Positions 1-10,570 are shown, counted from the first letter of the stretch. The stretch: DNA of 64,000 bases from Theropithecus gelada (GCF_003255815.1 NC_037670.1:31312251-31376250), one strand, 5' to 3'. Notes: generated by a model not told the origin, from the letters alone. Translations and numbers: made by a program.

Positions 1-141
1 TCCCAGCTACTTGGGAGGCTGAGGCAGGAGAGTGGCTTGAACTTGGGAGGTGGAGGTTGCAGTGAGCCAAGATTGCGTCACTGCACTCTAGCCTGGGCAA
101 TAGAGTGAGACTTGGTCTCAAAAAAAAAAAAAAAAAAAAAA
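1..141 (+). repeat. Alu right arm, cut by window edge
   Basis: The window opens inside the right monomer of an Alu (CCCAGCTACTTGGGAGGCTG onward). It ends in an A tail at about 120-141. The left monomer lies outside the window. Confidence 0.95.
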
Positions 142-187
142 GTGTTTTTAGGCAGGCAGTTTGGAGAGGTCACTAGAGAACCTCTAG

Positions 188-480
188 GGGGCCGGGCACT
201 GTGGCTCACACCGGTAATCCCAGCACTTTGGGAGGCCGAGGCCAGCAGATCATGAGGTCAGGAGATCGAGACCATCCTGGCTAACACGGTGAAACCCGGT
301 CTCTACTAAAAATACAAAAAAACTAGCCGGGCGAGGTGGCGGCGCCTGTAGTCCCAGCTACTCAGGAAGCTGAGGCAGGAGAATGGCGTGAACCCGGGAG
401 GCGGAGCTTGCAGTGAGCTGAGATGGCGCCACTGCACTCCAGCCTGGGCGACAGAGGGAGACTCCGTCTGAAAAAAAAAA
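188..480 (+). repeat. Full-length AluY-type element
   Basis: Two Alu monomers and an A tail. The flanks GAACCTCTAG (178-187) and GAACCTCCAG (481-490) are a one-mismatch target-site duplication. The middle reads ACTAGCCGGGCGAGG, a form I associate with Old World monkey AluYR copies. Confidence 0.93.
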
Positions 481-602
481 GAACCTCCAGTGGACATGCA
501 GTTCAGGGGACAAACTACATGATGGAATGTCGTTGCTTCTGTGAAGGAGAGGCCCTCGCGTCTTGAGAGTTGTGGTTGTTGAGAAATGATGCCTCCCTGG
601 TA

Positions 603-681
603 TTAGATTGGTGCAGAAGTAATTGCAGTTTTTTCATTACTTTCAGTGGCAAAAACAGCAATTACTTTTGCACCAGCCTAA
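603..681 (+). mobile_element. MADE1 MITE (mariner-derived hairpin)
   Basis: A 79-bp near-palindrome whose arms are TTAGATTGGTGCAGAAGTAA and the complement of TTACTTTTGCACCAGCCTAA. It is flanked by TA on both sides (601-602 and 682-683), the mariner target duplication. Length, ends and sequence match the MADE1 derivative of Hsmar1 as I recall it. MADE1 copies are the source of the primate miR-548 family. No transcription can be inferred from sequence alone. Confidence 0.93.
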
Positions 682-855
682 TACCTCTAGACTTGGTTTT
701 TGTCTTACAAGAATATTCCTGGGTATAATCGGCTCGGCCTGGTGGATACATTTGGATCAACTAGATCTCTTTGCTTATTCCTGCTGTATTCTTATAGGAG
801 TGTCTTAAGTGTGTCTCTGCTTCACTCCTCCTTTCTGGCACTCTGAGAACTAGAA

Positions 856-1061
856 TAGGGGTCAGCAAATCATAGCCTGTGGGCCTGTTTCTGTAAATAA
901 AGTTTTATTGGAACACAGCCATACTCCTTTGTGTACGTGTTATCTATAGCTGTGCTTTCTTGGTACCATAGCAGAGTTGAGTAGTTGTGAAATATGGCCT
1001 ATAAGGCCTCAGATCGTTACTATTTGACCCTTTATTTAAAAAAAAAGCTTGGTGATCTTTG
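856..1061 (+). mobile_element. hAT-type MITE of the MER1 group
   Basis: About 205 bp starting AGGGGTCAGCAAATCATAGC and ending near GGTGATCTTTGG, degenerate inverted ends of the GGGTCAGCAAA type. The internal TAAATAAAGTTTTATTGGAA is characteristic of a common mammalian hAT MITE. I recognise the family but do not trust my recall of its exact MER number. A second copy, same orientation, lies at 53488-54002. Confidence 0.8.
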
Positions 1062-1521
1062 GGTTAAAAGAGACACAAAGGATAAATAAGGCTATAGTAG
1101 ATGGATCACACAGAAGTACTTGTCCTGGACACACTGTTCAGCTTTAGTACATGTGAATGTGAAATTTGTAGCTCACAAACTGTGGCTTAAAAGTATCAAA
1201 ACTGGCCGCACACGGTGGCTTATGCCTGTAATCCCAGCGCTTTGGGAAGCTGAGGTGGGAGGATTGCTTGAGCCCAGGAGTTTGAGACCAGCCTGGGCAA
1301 CATGGAGAGACCCCATCTCTACAAAAATATAGAAAAGTTAGCCAGGCGTGGTGGCGCATGCCTGTGGTCCCAGTTAGCTGGGAGGCTGAGGTGGGAAAAT
1401 CACCTGAGCCTGGGAAGTTGAGGCTGCAGTGAGCCATGATCACACTACTGCACTCCAGCCTGGGCAATAGAGCTGAAACTAGGCCTCACAAAACCTAAAA
1501 AGTTAGCACCAGGTGGCCCTA

Positions 1522-1685
1522 GATAGGGTCCCACCCTGCCTCGATAGGGTCCCACCCTGATAGGGTCCCACCCTGCCAATTCCAGGAAACAACCTCATGA
1601 GGTCCCACCCTGCCAATTCCAGGGGTCTCACCCTGCCTCGAAGTTCCCGGAATCAACAACTCCAGGAAAGAACCTCATAAGGTCC
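1522..1685 (+). promoter_or_regulatory. Tandem repeats in the U3 of the solo LTR
   Basis: GGTCCCACCCTG occurs at 1527, 1548, 1564 and 1601, and as GGTCTCACCCTG at 1624. A longer unit, TCCAGGAAACAACCTCATGA at 1581, recurs with two changes at 1661. Repeat clusters at this place in retroviral U3 regions usually act as enhancers. That role here is inferred from position. Confidence 0.6.
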
Positions 1686-1802
1686 TGCTCTAACCAATTA
1701 AACCAAGACCCCTTGCTCAGGCTATAGCTAGACCCAATCATTTTACGCCTTAAGCTTTGTTTGAATTTCGCGCCATAAACTGTGTTTGAACTTGTGTTTG
1801 CC

Positions 1803-1880
1803 TATATAAACAGCCTGTAACAAGCAGTCGGGGTCCCAGGGCCAACTTAGAGCTTGGGACCCTAGCGCGCTAGTAATAAA
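1803..1880 (+). promoter_or_regulatory. LTR core promoter and poly(A) signal
   Basis: TATATAAA at 1803-1810 is followed about 65 bp later by AATAAA at 1875-1880. This is the usual order and spacing for U3 TATA box, cap site and R poly(A) signal in a gammaretroviral LTR. Current activity is unknown. Confidence 0.6.
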
Positions 1881-2158
1881 TAACTCTCTGCTGTGAACCT
1901 CGTGTCGGTGATCCTTCGCGGCGACCCCTGCCCAGGAGGGAATCAAGAGTTCGGTTCCAACAGAGCGAGATCAGGTCTCACACACACACACACAAAAGGG
2001 TCGAAATTATTTAATTTTCCTTATATACTCTTGTAATGTGAGACATTATCCTTATATTTGAAATATTGAAATTCAGCATGGGTAGGTTCACACTAAATAA
2101 TGGTGTTCTTTTACTTCATCGATAATTGAATGCTGGCAGTCCCCACATTCAGCATTTT

Positions 2159-2485
2159 AAATTTTTTTTATTTTTATTTTTTTGAGAGAGGGCCTCTCTC
2201 TGTTGCCCAGGCTACATTGCAGTGGCGTGATCTTGGTTCAGTCCGATCTTGGTTCACTCCAGCCCCTGCCTGCCGGGTTCAAACAATTCTTCTGCCTCAG
2301 CCTCCCGAGTAGCTGGGATTACATAAATGCACATCACGCCCAGCTAATTTTTTGTATTTTTAGTAGAGACGGGGTTTCATCATGTTGACCAGGCTGGTTT
2401 CGAACTCCTGACCTGCAGTGATCTGTCCGCCTCGGCCTCCCAAAGTGCTGGGATTACAGGTGTGAGCCACTGCACCCAGCCTCAA
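2159..2485 (-). repeat. Alu, antisense
   Basis: T-rich start, two monomers, and end at TGCACCCAGCC. The target-site duplication ATTCAGCATTTT is at 2147-2158 and 2486-2497. A short GTTCAGTCCGATCTTG duplication lies in the left arm. Confidence 0.94.
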
Positions 2486-2497
2486 ATTCAGCATTTT

Positions 2498-3020
2498 GAG
2501 ACCCGTATTCGCTGTCCCCTCTTCCTTTACAGAGTAAAGCTTTCTCTTTCATAGGAGTATGCTACCATGTGGTTTGTTTTATTTGTGTTTGGTCGGGAGT
2601 TCCCCATGTTTTTATTGACTATTTCATGCTAAGGGCTTTCAAAATAAGTAGACTTGTATTTTTTTCCCCCTAAATGGAATTCATCTTGTTTTATCTAAGT
2701 TATTCATTTTGTCCTTTGGCTATATTGCATGCTACATTATAATGGATGGCTATTGAATTCTTTATGTAAAAAAAATGAAATAGATTGAAAATTTAAAGGA
2801 CTTCTTTTTTAATTGCATCTGAATATAAAAACAGGAGTTTAATTATTAAAAATGGTGGAAGAAAAGAAAACAGTAAAATTGCTTAGCAAAGATTCTGTTT
2901 TATAATGCATTCAGATATAATTGGTGTCATAATGTGTAATTAACAGTCTTTGAAGTGTGAAGCTTCAGTTTGGGTGGATGAAGGACCTCTTAGGATGTGG
3001 GGATGTCTATACTTGTTCTT
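2498..3020. other. AT-rich DNA, nothing recognised
   Basis: Mostly AT-rich sequence between two Alus. No long ORF and no repeat I can name. Confidence 0.6.
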
Positions 3021-3036
3021 GAACAGTAGCACTTCC

Positions 3037-3337
3037 TTTTTCATTTTTGTTTTTGAGACAAAGTCTCGCTCTGTTGCCCAGGCAGGAATGCAGTGGCACG
3101 ATCTTGGCTCACTGCAACCTCTGCCTCCCAGTTCAAGCAATTCTCTAGCCTCAGCCTCTTAAGTAGCTGGAATTACAGGTGCCTACCACCACGCCTGGCT
3201 AATTTTTGTATTTTTAGTAGAGATGGGGTTTCACTATGTTGGCCAGGCTGATCTCGAACTCCTGAACTCAAGTGATCCACCTGCCTCAGCTTCACAAAGT
3301 GCTGGGATTACAGTTGTGAGTCACCACGCGCGGCCTA
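3037..3337 (-). repeat. Alu, antisense
   Basis: Complete Alu from TTTTTGAGACAAAGTC to CGCGCGGCC. The duplication GAACAGTAGCACTTCC (3021-3036) recurs with one change at 3338-3353. Confidence 0.95.
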
Positions 3338-3353
3338 GAACAGTGGCACTTCC

Positions 3354-4238
3354 GAAGTGGTGCACAGATTGTGGGGTTTTGTTATCTGCCTTTATGTGTG
3401 TGTGTGGTCGAAGGAGATGGTAGAAGAAAGGCTAGGACAGAGGATCAGCCTCCGATGCTCGACCACCCACCCACTACTGCCTGGGGTTTGTCAGGGAGGA
3501 GAGGACAAACTCATTAATATGGCAGTGGCTTCAGCTTCAGATCTCAGGCTAACTTCCTGGGGAGTTGGAGTCTACATCGTGCTAGACTGGTCTGGGGCTT
3601 GCTGTGTAAAACTTGCAGAGGAGCCTTCTTGGTGCACTTTCTAGATCCACACCCTAACCTGCGTGTGAGTCCCCCATGGATCTTGTTGCCGTGCTGGCTG
3701 GGAATAATAAGTACGAGGAAAAGCACCCTGAGGAAAAAGAGGGGAAGAGAATGGAACTTCAGGCTGAGAGTCTCAGCACCCGTTTTTCCCATGCATCATC
3801 TGGCTCCAGTTGGCTCTTTGAAGACTAGGAGACCGGAACACTCGAGAACACAAAATATGAGAGAGAGCATAGGAGGCAGATCTGAGCTTATATTCACTGT
3901 TACTCTGGTCCAAAAGTTCCTTGCCCATTGCTCCCTCTGGCCAGGCTTCTCCCAGGTGGTGGGTGTTCTTCATCACCCTCTGATGGTCAAATCCCAGAGT
4001 CCCAGCCTGTTGGAAAAAGTTATTAATAGCTTCACACTAGAGTTTCCGGTTTTGGACACCATCTAGGGTCGGGTGGGGTGGGGAGGCAACACTGCCCAGC
4101 ACCCTTACTGGAAAGAGACCACTAATAAATATCTGGGGCCTTTTCTCTTCTTTTGAAGTAGCTTTTAGAGTGTGAATTCTTCTTTGGAATATCTTCATTA
4201 ATTGCAGATATTTCTCTTTTTGGGTGTAAAATTTCAGT
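3354..4238. other. Repeat-free block, no gene supported
   Basis: No repeat recognised. A 155-codon ORF (3599-4066, plus) crosses it, but it has no recognisable domain. ORFs on the other strand are of similar quality, so I treat it as chance. Confidence 0.6.
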
Positions 4239-4257
4239 AAATTTCAGTAAAATTCTT

Positions 4258-4550
4258 TTTTATTTTTTTGAGACGGAGTCTCACTCTGTCACCCAGGCTG
4301 GAGGACAGTGGCGTGATCTCAGCTCACTGCAAGCTCCACCTCCCGGGTTCACGCCATTCTCCTGCCTCAGCTTCCCGAGTAGCTGGGACTACAGGCACCC
4401 GCCACCACGCATGGCTAATTTTTTGTATTTTTAGTAGAAACTGGGTTTCACCATGTTAGCCAGGATGGTCTCGATCTCCTGACCTCGTGATCCACCCACC
4501 TTGGCCTCCCAAAGTGCTGGGATTACAGGCATGAGCCACCGCGCCTGGCC
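4258..4550 (-). repeat. Alu, antisense
   Basis: Complete Alu ending CGCGCCTGGCC. A 19-bp exact duplication beginning AAATTTCAGTAAAATTC lies at 4239-4257 and 4551-4569, which points to a fairly young insertion. Confidence 0.96.
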
Positions 4551-4667
4551 AAATTTCAGTAAAATTCTTAGTGCAGTTGCCTCTCAGTTGGTTTTCTTCT
4601 TCATTCTTGTCTGCATAATGTCCATTCTCCACACAATAGCTAGAGGGATCTAAATAGTTTGCATCCA

Positions 4668-4890
4668 GAAGTTCAAGACCAGCCTGGGCAACATAGCCAG
4701 ACACTCTCTACAGAACAATAAAAAGAATTAGCTGGGCGTGGTGGCACATGCCTGTAGTCCCAATTACTCAGGAGGCTGAGGTGGGAGGATCGTGTGAGCC
4801 TGGGAGGTTGAGGCCACAGTGATCTTTGATCTGCAGTCAGCCTGGGCAACAGAACAAGACCCTGTCTCAATCAATCAATCAATCAATCCA
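4668..4890 (+). repeat. Alu fragment with TCAA-repeat tail
   Basis: A 5'-truncated Alu starts at GTTCAAGACCAGCCTGGG. Its tail has become a short (TCAA)n run at about 4867-4887. Confidence 0.9.
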
Positions 4891-4899
4891 TTAATAGCA

Positions 4900-5330
4900 A
4901 TCAAGTCCCCTTACTCCTCTGGTTGAACTTCCAGTGGCTTCCCATTATAGTTTGTTTGAAAGCCAGACTTTCTGCTGGGACTAGGAGGCCTGAAGTGATT
5001 TGGCCCTGCCTCCCTCTCACCTCCTGTCCTCCTCATTTAGGGCACTTCAGATGCCTTCCTTCTGGGACTAGAATACAAGCAGCGTGCCTCTCCTGCAGGC
5101 CATCCTGCTACATGCTCCCAGTACTCTCCCTCCAAGCTCTGCCTGGCCAGCCATTCACTTCCTTCAGGTCTTGCTCAAATATCGCTTCCCCGGGCAGGCT
5201 TCCCTGAGAACCTAAGCTGAAGGTAGCAGCCCTCTCCCCAGCGCCCTCCCTCCCCTCCCCTTCCTGTTCCGGCTGTGTTCTCATCATGGCACTCACGGCC
5301 ATCTGACTCTTTCTCACGGATGTAGTCATT
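4900..5330 (+). repeat. L2 LINE remnant
   Basis: Segments such as CTTCCAGTGGCTTCCCAT, GATTTGGCCCTGCCTCCCTC and TCAGGTCTTGCTCAAATATC match the 3' part of L2 as I recall it. The copy is old and diverged. Any ORF here is coincidental. Confidence 0.75.
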
Positions 5331-5557
5331 GTCGGTTGCTCCCATTAGAGTAAAGGGTTCCCAAGGATGCAGGTGCCCATTGTCTAAATCAGTGCAGGTG
5401 CTGTCATTCAGAGACAGGCCTGCTAAGCGGGTAAATTCTTCAGCTGGACAGTGTCTGGTAAGTACAGTTTCCCAAGATGAACACATTGAGGGAATAGTTC
5501 AGATTCAGAAATATATATCATGGTCTATCTCGGTAACAAAACCAAACCAGGACAGTT

Positions 5558-5860
5558 TTCTTTTTTTTTTTTTTTTTGAGATGGAGTTTTGCTCTTGTTG
5601 CCCAGGCTGGAGTGAGGTGGCGTGATCTTGGCTCACTGCAACCTCCATCTCCCAGGTTCAAGCGATTCTCCTGCCACAGCCTCCTGAGTAGCTGGAATTA
5701 CAGGCGCCTGCCCCCTATGCCCAGCTAATTTTTGTATTTTTAATAGAGACGGGTTTCACTGTGTTGGCTAGGCTGGTCTCGAACTCCTGACCTCAGGTGA
5801 TCCACCCACCTTGGCCTCCCAAAGTGTTGGGATTACAGGCGTGAGCCACCGTACCCGACT
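5558..5860 (-). repeat. Alu, antisense
   Basis: T run from about 5560, both monomers, and end near CCGTACCCGACT. No clear target-site duplication seen. Confidence 0.94.
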
Positions 5861-6024
5861 GATTGTTTTCTTATCGAACCTCATGTGTTAGGGTAGCCCA
5901 CAGTGTGGAGGATTATAACACGGAATGTCTGACTTCCTGTGGCTTCAGGCCTCAGTAGCCTCCCAAGTCCCCTTGGCCTAGTACCGTTTCACTTGGGTAA
6001 CAAGGGGACTTGCCTATCTTAGGA

Positions 6025-6246
6025 TCTCTCAGTTTCTGAACTGCTGACATTGTGGGCTGGATAATTCTTTATGGTGCATTCTGTGGCAAGTAGTGAAGGA
6101 TGTTTCAGCTCAGCCTTGGCCGCTTCCCTGTAGAGGTCAGGACACCCTCCTAGTTGGGACAACCAAAATGTCCCCAGACATTGCTAAATGACCCCTGGAG
6201 GCAGGAGGTTGGGGGACATAAGATGACCCTGGTTGAGATCCACTGG
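6025..6246 (-). mobile_element. MER5A hAT MITE, antisense
   Basis: Near-complete element. TCTCAGTTTCTGAACTGCTG at one end, GGATAATTCTTTATGG and AACCAAAATGTCCCCAGACA inside, and TTGAGATCCACTGG at the other end match MER5A in reverse. A sense copy lies at about 25.4 kb. Confidence 0.85.
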
Positions 6247-6599
6247 TTTAGTGAAACACCTGCATACCCAAGGTTCCACCATTAACCTTTTATACCATTC
6301 TGTATCATTTACCTATTAGTGTGGCTGAGATTTGCTAATGTATAAGAAAGTGCTTTGAAACATAGCGTGTTATTCAAATTTAGATATGTTGATGACTGAA
6401 GTTTTCTTTTATCATCTACATTTGTGGTCTCCATTCCTTTGTTATCGTTGTCTTACTTTTCATTTGTCATTTATGAAATATTTATCCCCTAACCAGAATA
6501 CTGTTCTTCACTAATATATTTAAGTGTGTTTGATACTTAAAATCACAGAGAAAGTCTTGACTGGAAGGAATCTCGAGGGACCTTAGGGCAAACAGTAAA

Positions 6600-7003
6600 T
6601 ATTCTGTTAATGTCCTTGTCATGGCTGTCATTATCATGATCTTTCTGAGTCCCTTTAATTTGAAGATGAGGAAGCTAAGAGGGACAGTGGTGCACCCAAA
6701 TCTTGGTTAATAATGGTAGAGCAGGCCGGGCGCGGTGGCTCAAGCCTGTAATCCCAGCACTTTGGGAGGCCGAGGCGGGTGGATCACAAGGTCAGGAGAT
6801 CGAGACTATCCTGGCTAACATGGTGAAACCCCGTCTCTACTAAAAATACAAAAAACTAGCCGGGCGCGGTAGCGGGCGCCTGTAGTCCCAGCTACTTGGG
6901 AGGCTGAGGCGGGAGAATGGCGTGAACCCGGGGGGCGGAGCTTGCAGTGAGCCGAGATCGCGCCACTGCACTCCAGCCTGGGAGACACAGTGAGACTCCG
7001 TCT

Positions 7004-7036
<33 letters not shown>

Positions 7037-7060
7037 ATGGTAGAGCAATGACCGTCTGGG
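6600..7060 (+). repeat. Possible MIR remnant carrying an AluY
   Basis: GAAGATGAGGAAGCTAAGAG at 6662 resembles the MIR core (ACAGATGAGGAAACTGAGGC). The Alu at 6724-7034 would have landed inside it. Divergence is high, so the call is weak. Confidence 0.4.
6724..7034 (+). repeat. AluY, Old World monkey type (AluYR-like)
   Basis: Starts GGCCGGGCGCGGTGGCTCAA, carries ACTAGCCGGGCGCGG and a long pure A tail. The exact duplication TAATGGTAGAGCA lies at 6711-6723 and 7035-7047. High CpG retention and the long tail indicate a young insertion. Confidence 0.95.
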
Positions 7061-7369
7061 TGTTTCTGTGGAATTTACTTGCACTTTTGTTTTCTGTGAA
7101 GTTGGTGCTGGAATTAGCAGAGCTCTCTACCTCCTCCACTGAGCTCCCTGCCGGAGCCTGAACATAAAGTGCCGTATTCTGGGCCCATGGAAGATTTGTT
7201 AATAAGAAATTTTCTTTACAAAAAAAAAAAAATGATCAGGGAGGAGACATGGGGAGTCAGTGAAAAAGAGGGAGAGAAGAGCATCTTAAACTGCAAAGAT
7301 GTTGGACTGGAAAAGGAAAACTATGAAAAACATTGCAAAAAGAAAAGAAATAGAAGGAATCTGTGGAAG
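7060..7369. other. A-rich DNA, nothing recognised
   Basis: Contains A runs and an 84-codon lysine-rich ORF (7169-7423) with no recognisable domain. Probably the upstream part of the L1M remnant that follows. Confidence 0.45.
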
Positions 7370-7650
7370 GAACTGAAGAATCAAATCAACCAAGTGCAAT
7401 GTTGGATCTTGTATGGATCCTGATTTGAACACGATGACTGTGAGAGAAGGAGAAAGAGGGAGACAAAATCAGGGACATTTAACCAGGAAATGGTTAATTG
7501 GTGGTGTTAAGGATGGGGGCTGGGTGGGTACGATGATGTTTAGTAAAAGGTCCTTCTCTTTTAGAAATAAGTGTTGAAGTATTAATGGATGATGGAATAG
7601 GATGCTTATTTTCTTCAAAATAAATAAGCCAGTGTTGGGGGAGTATAGCG
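7370..7650 (+). repeat. Old LINE-1 3' end, sense
   Basis: TTGGATCTTGTATGGATCCTGATTTGAAC followed by GGTTAATTGGTGGTGTTAAGG and TTTTAGAAATAAGTGTTGAAG matches a 3' UTR motif of old L1M elements as I recall it. The exact subfamily is uncertain. Confidence 0.55.
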
Positions 7651-8154
7651 AACTAGGATTGAATAGTTGAAGCCATATTGTGAGTCCATGGGGATTACAT
7701 ACCTATCATAAAACATTTCCAAGTAACAACTTTTAAAAACATGAACGTTGATCAACTGTAGTACATCACAAACCTCTTTGCAACCTAAAACAATAAAGAA
7801 AGAAACAGTGTGAGAAATTTGCCAACTTTTTCATCTTATCTTAAAGAATCTTCCAAATGCAGCAGACGTTTCCCAGTTTTCCCTGGCAAAGGCCCTTTGC
7901 CCTGAGTGACAAGCGGATATGGGAACAGGAGCTCGAGGAAGCTCACCCTTGCCAGGGCGGCAGGGATGCTGCTGGTCCTCATGCACCTGCTCCCAGGTTC
8001 CGCCTGGTCCCAGGTTCCGCCAGGTATGACCCTCTCTGTGCCAGCAGAGAACGCACAGTGACCCTGCAGAGCTGATAGGAGCGTCTTCCTTCCTGAGCCT
8101 CCTCTGTTTCTCCTGCACCCTTCCAGAAATGATCTGTGGACCAACCTATCTTTT
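7651..8154. other. Repeat-free DNA, no gene supported
   Basis: Includes a GC-richer patch (about 7880-8080) with overlapping ORFs of 70-108 codons on both strands. None shows a domain. A short duplication, CCCAGGTTCCGCC, occurs at about 7991 and 8010. Confidence 0.5.
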
Positions 8155-8760
8155 TTTTGCAAATGTTTTATTCTTTAGATAATATACAAATTTTAAACAG
8201 TCACAGAAAGATGAGAATATAATGCAAAAGAGATTTCTCTTCCAACAACCCCCTTCTGGAACCACTTGAGTGTGGTGACATATTGACACTCTGCTACCCT
8301 GGAATTCTTGGCATGTGCTTCCCACAACCAGGAACGTTCTCCTACGTAATCACAAGATAGCCATTGATATCCGGAAATTAACACAGACACATTACCACCC
8401 TCTAGTCCTCAGACCCCAATCAGATTTCTCCTGTTCCTGGAATGTCCTTTATAAGCAAAAGGATCTAGTTCAGAATCATGCATCACATGTAGTGGTTTCC
8501 TTCAATTGAGATCAGTTCCTCAGTTTTTCCTTGACAGCCATGATTTTCCTTAACACTTTTGAGGATGGCAGGCTATTGTTATTGTGTTCTAGAAGATTCC
8601 TCAATTTTGGTTTGCCTGATAATTTTCTCACGATTAGAATCTGGTTCTGCATTTTTGGCAGCAGCGTCACAGAATTGCTGTGTTCTAGCGCTTCCCATCT
8701 GGTGGTCCAGATTTTGAGCTGTTCTACTATTAACTCGTAGTTTACTGTGTCTTGTTCAGT
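8155..8760 (-). repeat. Old LINE-1 (L1ME/L1MC type), antisense
   Basis: AACCACTTGAGTGTG, ACGTTCTCCTACGTAATCAC, GGAATGTCCTTTATAAGC and TTCCTCAGTTTTTCCTTGAC follow, in reverse, the 3' UTR order of old L1M elements. Heavily diverged. Confidence 0.7.
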
Positions 8761-8782
8761 GGCCTGTATTCCATTACTCTCA

Positions 8783-8998
8783 TTCTACTAAAAGTACAAA
8801 AATTAGCCGGGCGTGGTGGTGGGTGCCTGTAGTCCCAGCTACTCAGGAGGCTGAGGCAGGAGAATAGCTTGAACCCGGGAGGCAGAGGTTTCAATGAGCT
8901 GAGATCGCGCCACTGAACTCCAGCCTGGGCGACAAGAGTGAGACTCTGTCTCCAAAATAAAAAAAAAAAAAAAAATTAAAAAATAAAAAATAAAATAT
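8783..8998 (+). repeat. 5'-truncated Alu
   Basis: Begins in the Alu middle region (CTACTAAAAGTACAAAAATT), runs through the right monomer, and ends in an impure A-rich tail to about 8998. Confidence 0.92.
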
Positions 8999-9099
8999 TT
9001 TGATGCTCATATTGCCACTCATCTGGCTGAGAGCAGCTTGTTTCTCTGTGCTATCATTCTTTGAGTACTTCCTTACTTTCTAGCCTATGTTCTAGGCTC

Positions 9100-9397
9100 T
9101 TTTTTTTTTTTTTTAAACCTGGATTTTCACTCTTGTTGCCCAGGCTGGAGTGCAATGGTGCGATCTTGACTTACTGCAACCTCTACCTCTTGGATTCAAG
9201 CAATTCTCCTGCCTCAGCCACCCAAGTATCTGGGATTACAGGCATGTGCCACTATGCCCGGCTGATTCTGTATTTTTAGTAGAGGTGGGGTTTCTCCATG
9301 TTGGTCAGGCTGGTCTCGAACTCCTGACCTAGGTGATCTACCCCTACTCAGCCTCTCAAAGTGCTGGGATTACAGGCATGAGCCACTGCACCTGGAC
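9100..9397 (-). repeat. Alu, antisense
   Basis: Complete and moderately diverged. The duplication TCTAGGCTC is at 9091-9099 and 9398-9406. Confidence 0.94.
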
Positions 9398-9406
9398 TCT
9401 AGGCTC

Positions 9407-10100
9407 ATCTTATTCTTTGCTTGCCCCAGCAGGGGAACCAGCCATTTCTCTAAGGAGTCGTGGTTTCTTTTAGTTGACACTGGGACATAGAAACCAAAAT
9501 CTGGGCTTAAGGTGTGCTCATTGCTTATTGGGGAGTCACTGTCCCGAGATGCTCACTAGGGAGTTACATCTTCACACACATGAGTTCACATTGATGCCTT
9601 CAATTCTGATTCAGCTCCACAAGGTTCATTCTAGTTTTCTCCTTTTCCACATTTAAATGCCTTCTCCAGCAAGCAAAACTCTGGTGCCCATTATCCTTCA
9701 TATCTTTACTTATTTGGTCAATTGGCATGCATGTAACCAATCTCTCTTTCCTGGCTCTACCTCCTCTCACGTGGATGCCCTCCTTGTCATGCTTGGCTCG
9801 GACACGTGTACTGGGCTGCTGTTCCACATGGCCCCTTCCTCACCTTGCTGGGTCAGGTTGGACACCCTACTCAGTGACACCATGGCCTCTCCTTCCTGTG
9901 TGAACGCTTACCTTGCTCTGGCCCATGTTAAGACTTCAGGAATGGATTGCTAGGAAAGGAGAGTTTTTGTTTTATACATATATAAAAAAGATCATAGTAC
10001 ACGTGCTGTTTTCTGACATGCTGTTAAAATTTTTAATCTTATGAAATCTCATGGGCATCTTACTACATAGTAATACATGTAGACCCATCTCATTGCTTAA
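9407..10100. other. Repeat-free DNA, nothing recognised
   Basis: ORFs of 60-98 codons on both strands overlap one another and carry no motif. No splice-bounded exon could be argued. Confidence 0.5.
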
Positions 10101-10104
10101 TGAC

Positions 10105-10570
10105 TGCCTTGAACCATTCAGTAAATATTTTCCTGAGCACGTGTTTTGTGCTGTGTATTGTTCTGAACTCTTGGAATTTATCAGCAAAAAATACAGACAA
10201 AAATCGGTCTTTGTGGAGCTTGCATTCTAGCAGGGGGAGACAGAAAACAATCAACATAACAAATAGTAAATCTCATAGCATGGCAGAAGCTGATAAATGA
10301 TCTGGATAAAAGTACAGCAGCTCATGAGGTAACTGAAGTGCAGTTAAAAATACATTGGTTAGGGTAGGCATTTATGGGAAAGGCTTTGGGCAAACAATGG
10401 AAGAAAATGTGGCTATGGAGGAAAAGCATTCTGGGAAGAGGTAATAACAGCTTGTGCTGGAGTGGGAGCAACAGAAATGTGGCCAGTGTGCCTGGACCAG
10501 GCTGAGCAAGGAGCGTGTAGAAGGTTCAGTGAGGTCAAGCAGGCCAGGTCATGTCAGTCTTTGTAGCACA
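10105..10570 (+). repeat. L2 LINE 3' region
   Basis: TGTGGAGCTTGCATTCTAGC, GGGGGAGACAGAAAACAATC, CATTCTGGGAAGAGG and AGCAAGGAGCGTGTAGAAGG follow the order of the L2 3' end. Only this LINE family shows that pattern, in my recall. Confidence 0.75.

Larger units (their letters stand above)
1474..1962 (+). mobile_element. Solo LTR of a class I endogenous retrovirus
   Basis: A 489-bp element beginning TGAAAC and ending CCAACA, flanked by the 4-bp duplication GAGC (1470-1473, 1963-1966). A 4-bp duplication and TG...CA ends fit gammaretrovirus-like class I elements. U3 holds a cluster of GGTCCCACCCTG repeats and CCAAT-type motifs. TATAAA lies at 1805-1810 and AATAAA at 1875-1880, so R probably spans about 1835-1897 and U5 runs to the end. 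No internal viral genes remain, so this is the product of LTR-LTR recombination. I do not recognise it as a common human family. It may be specific to Old World monkeys, which is inference. Confidence 0.85.
1204..1997 (+). repeat. Alu split by a retroviral solo LTR
   Basis: Alu sequence runs from 1204 to 1473, breaks off at CAATAGAGC, and resumes at 1963 with GAGCGAGATCAGGTCTC, ending in a short CA-rich tail near 1997. Removing 1474-1962 and one GAGC copy restores a normal Alu end. The Alu therefore predates the LTR. Confidence 0.92.

Noticed and set aside
1743..1946. 67-codon minus-strand ORF within the solo LTR
   Set aside because: The LTR has no coding part on this strand in class I retroviruses, and the ORF crosses promoter and U5 sequence.
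3599..4066. 155-codon plus-strand ORF
   Set aside because: No domain, no convincing start context, and open frames on the opposite strand. Consistent with chance.
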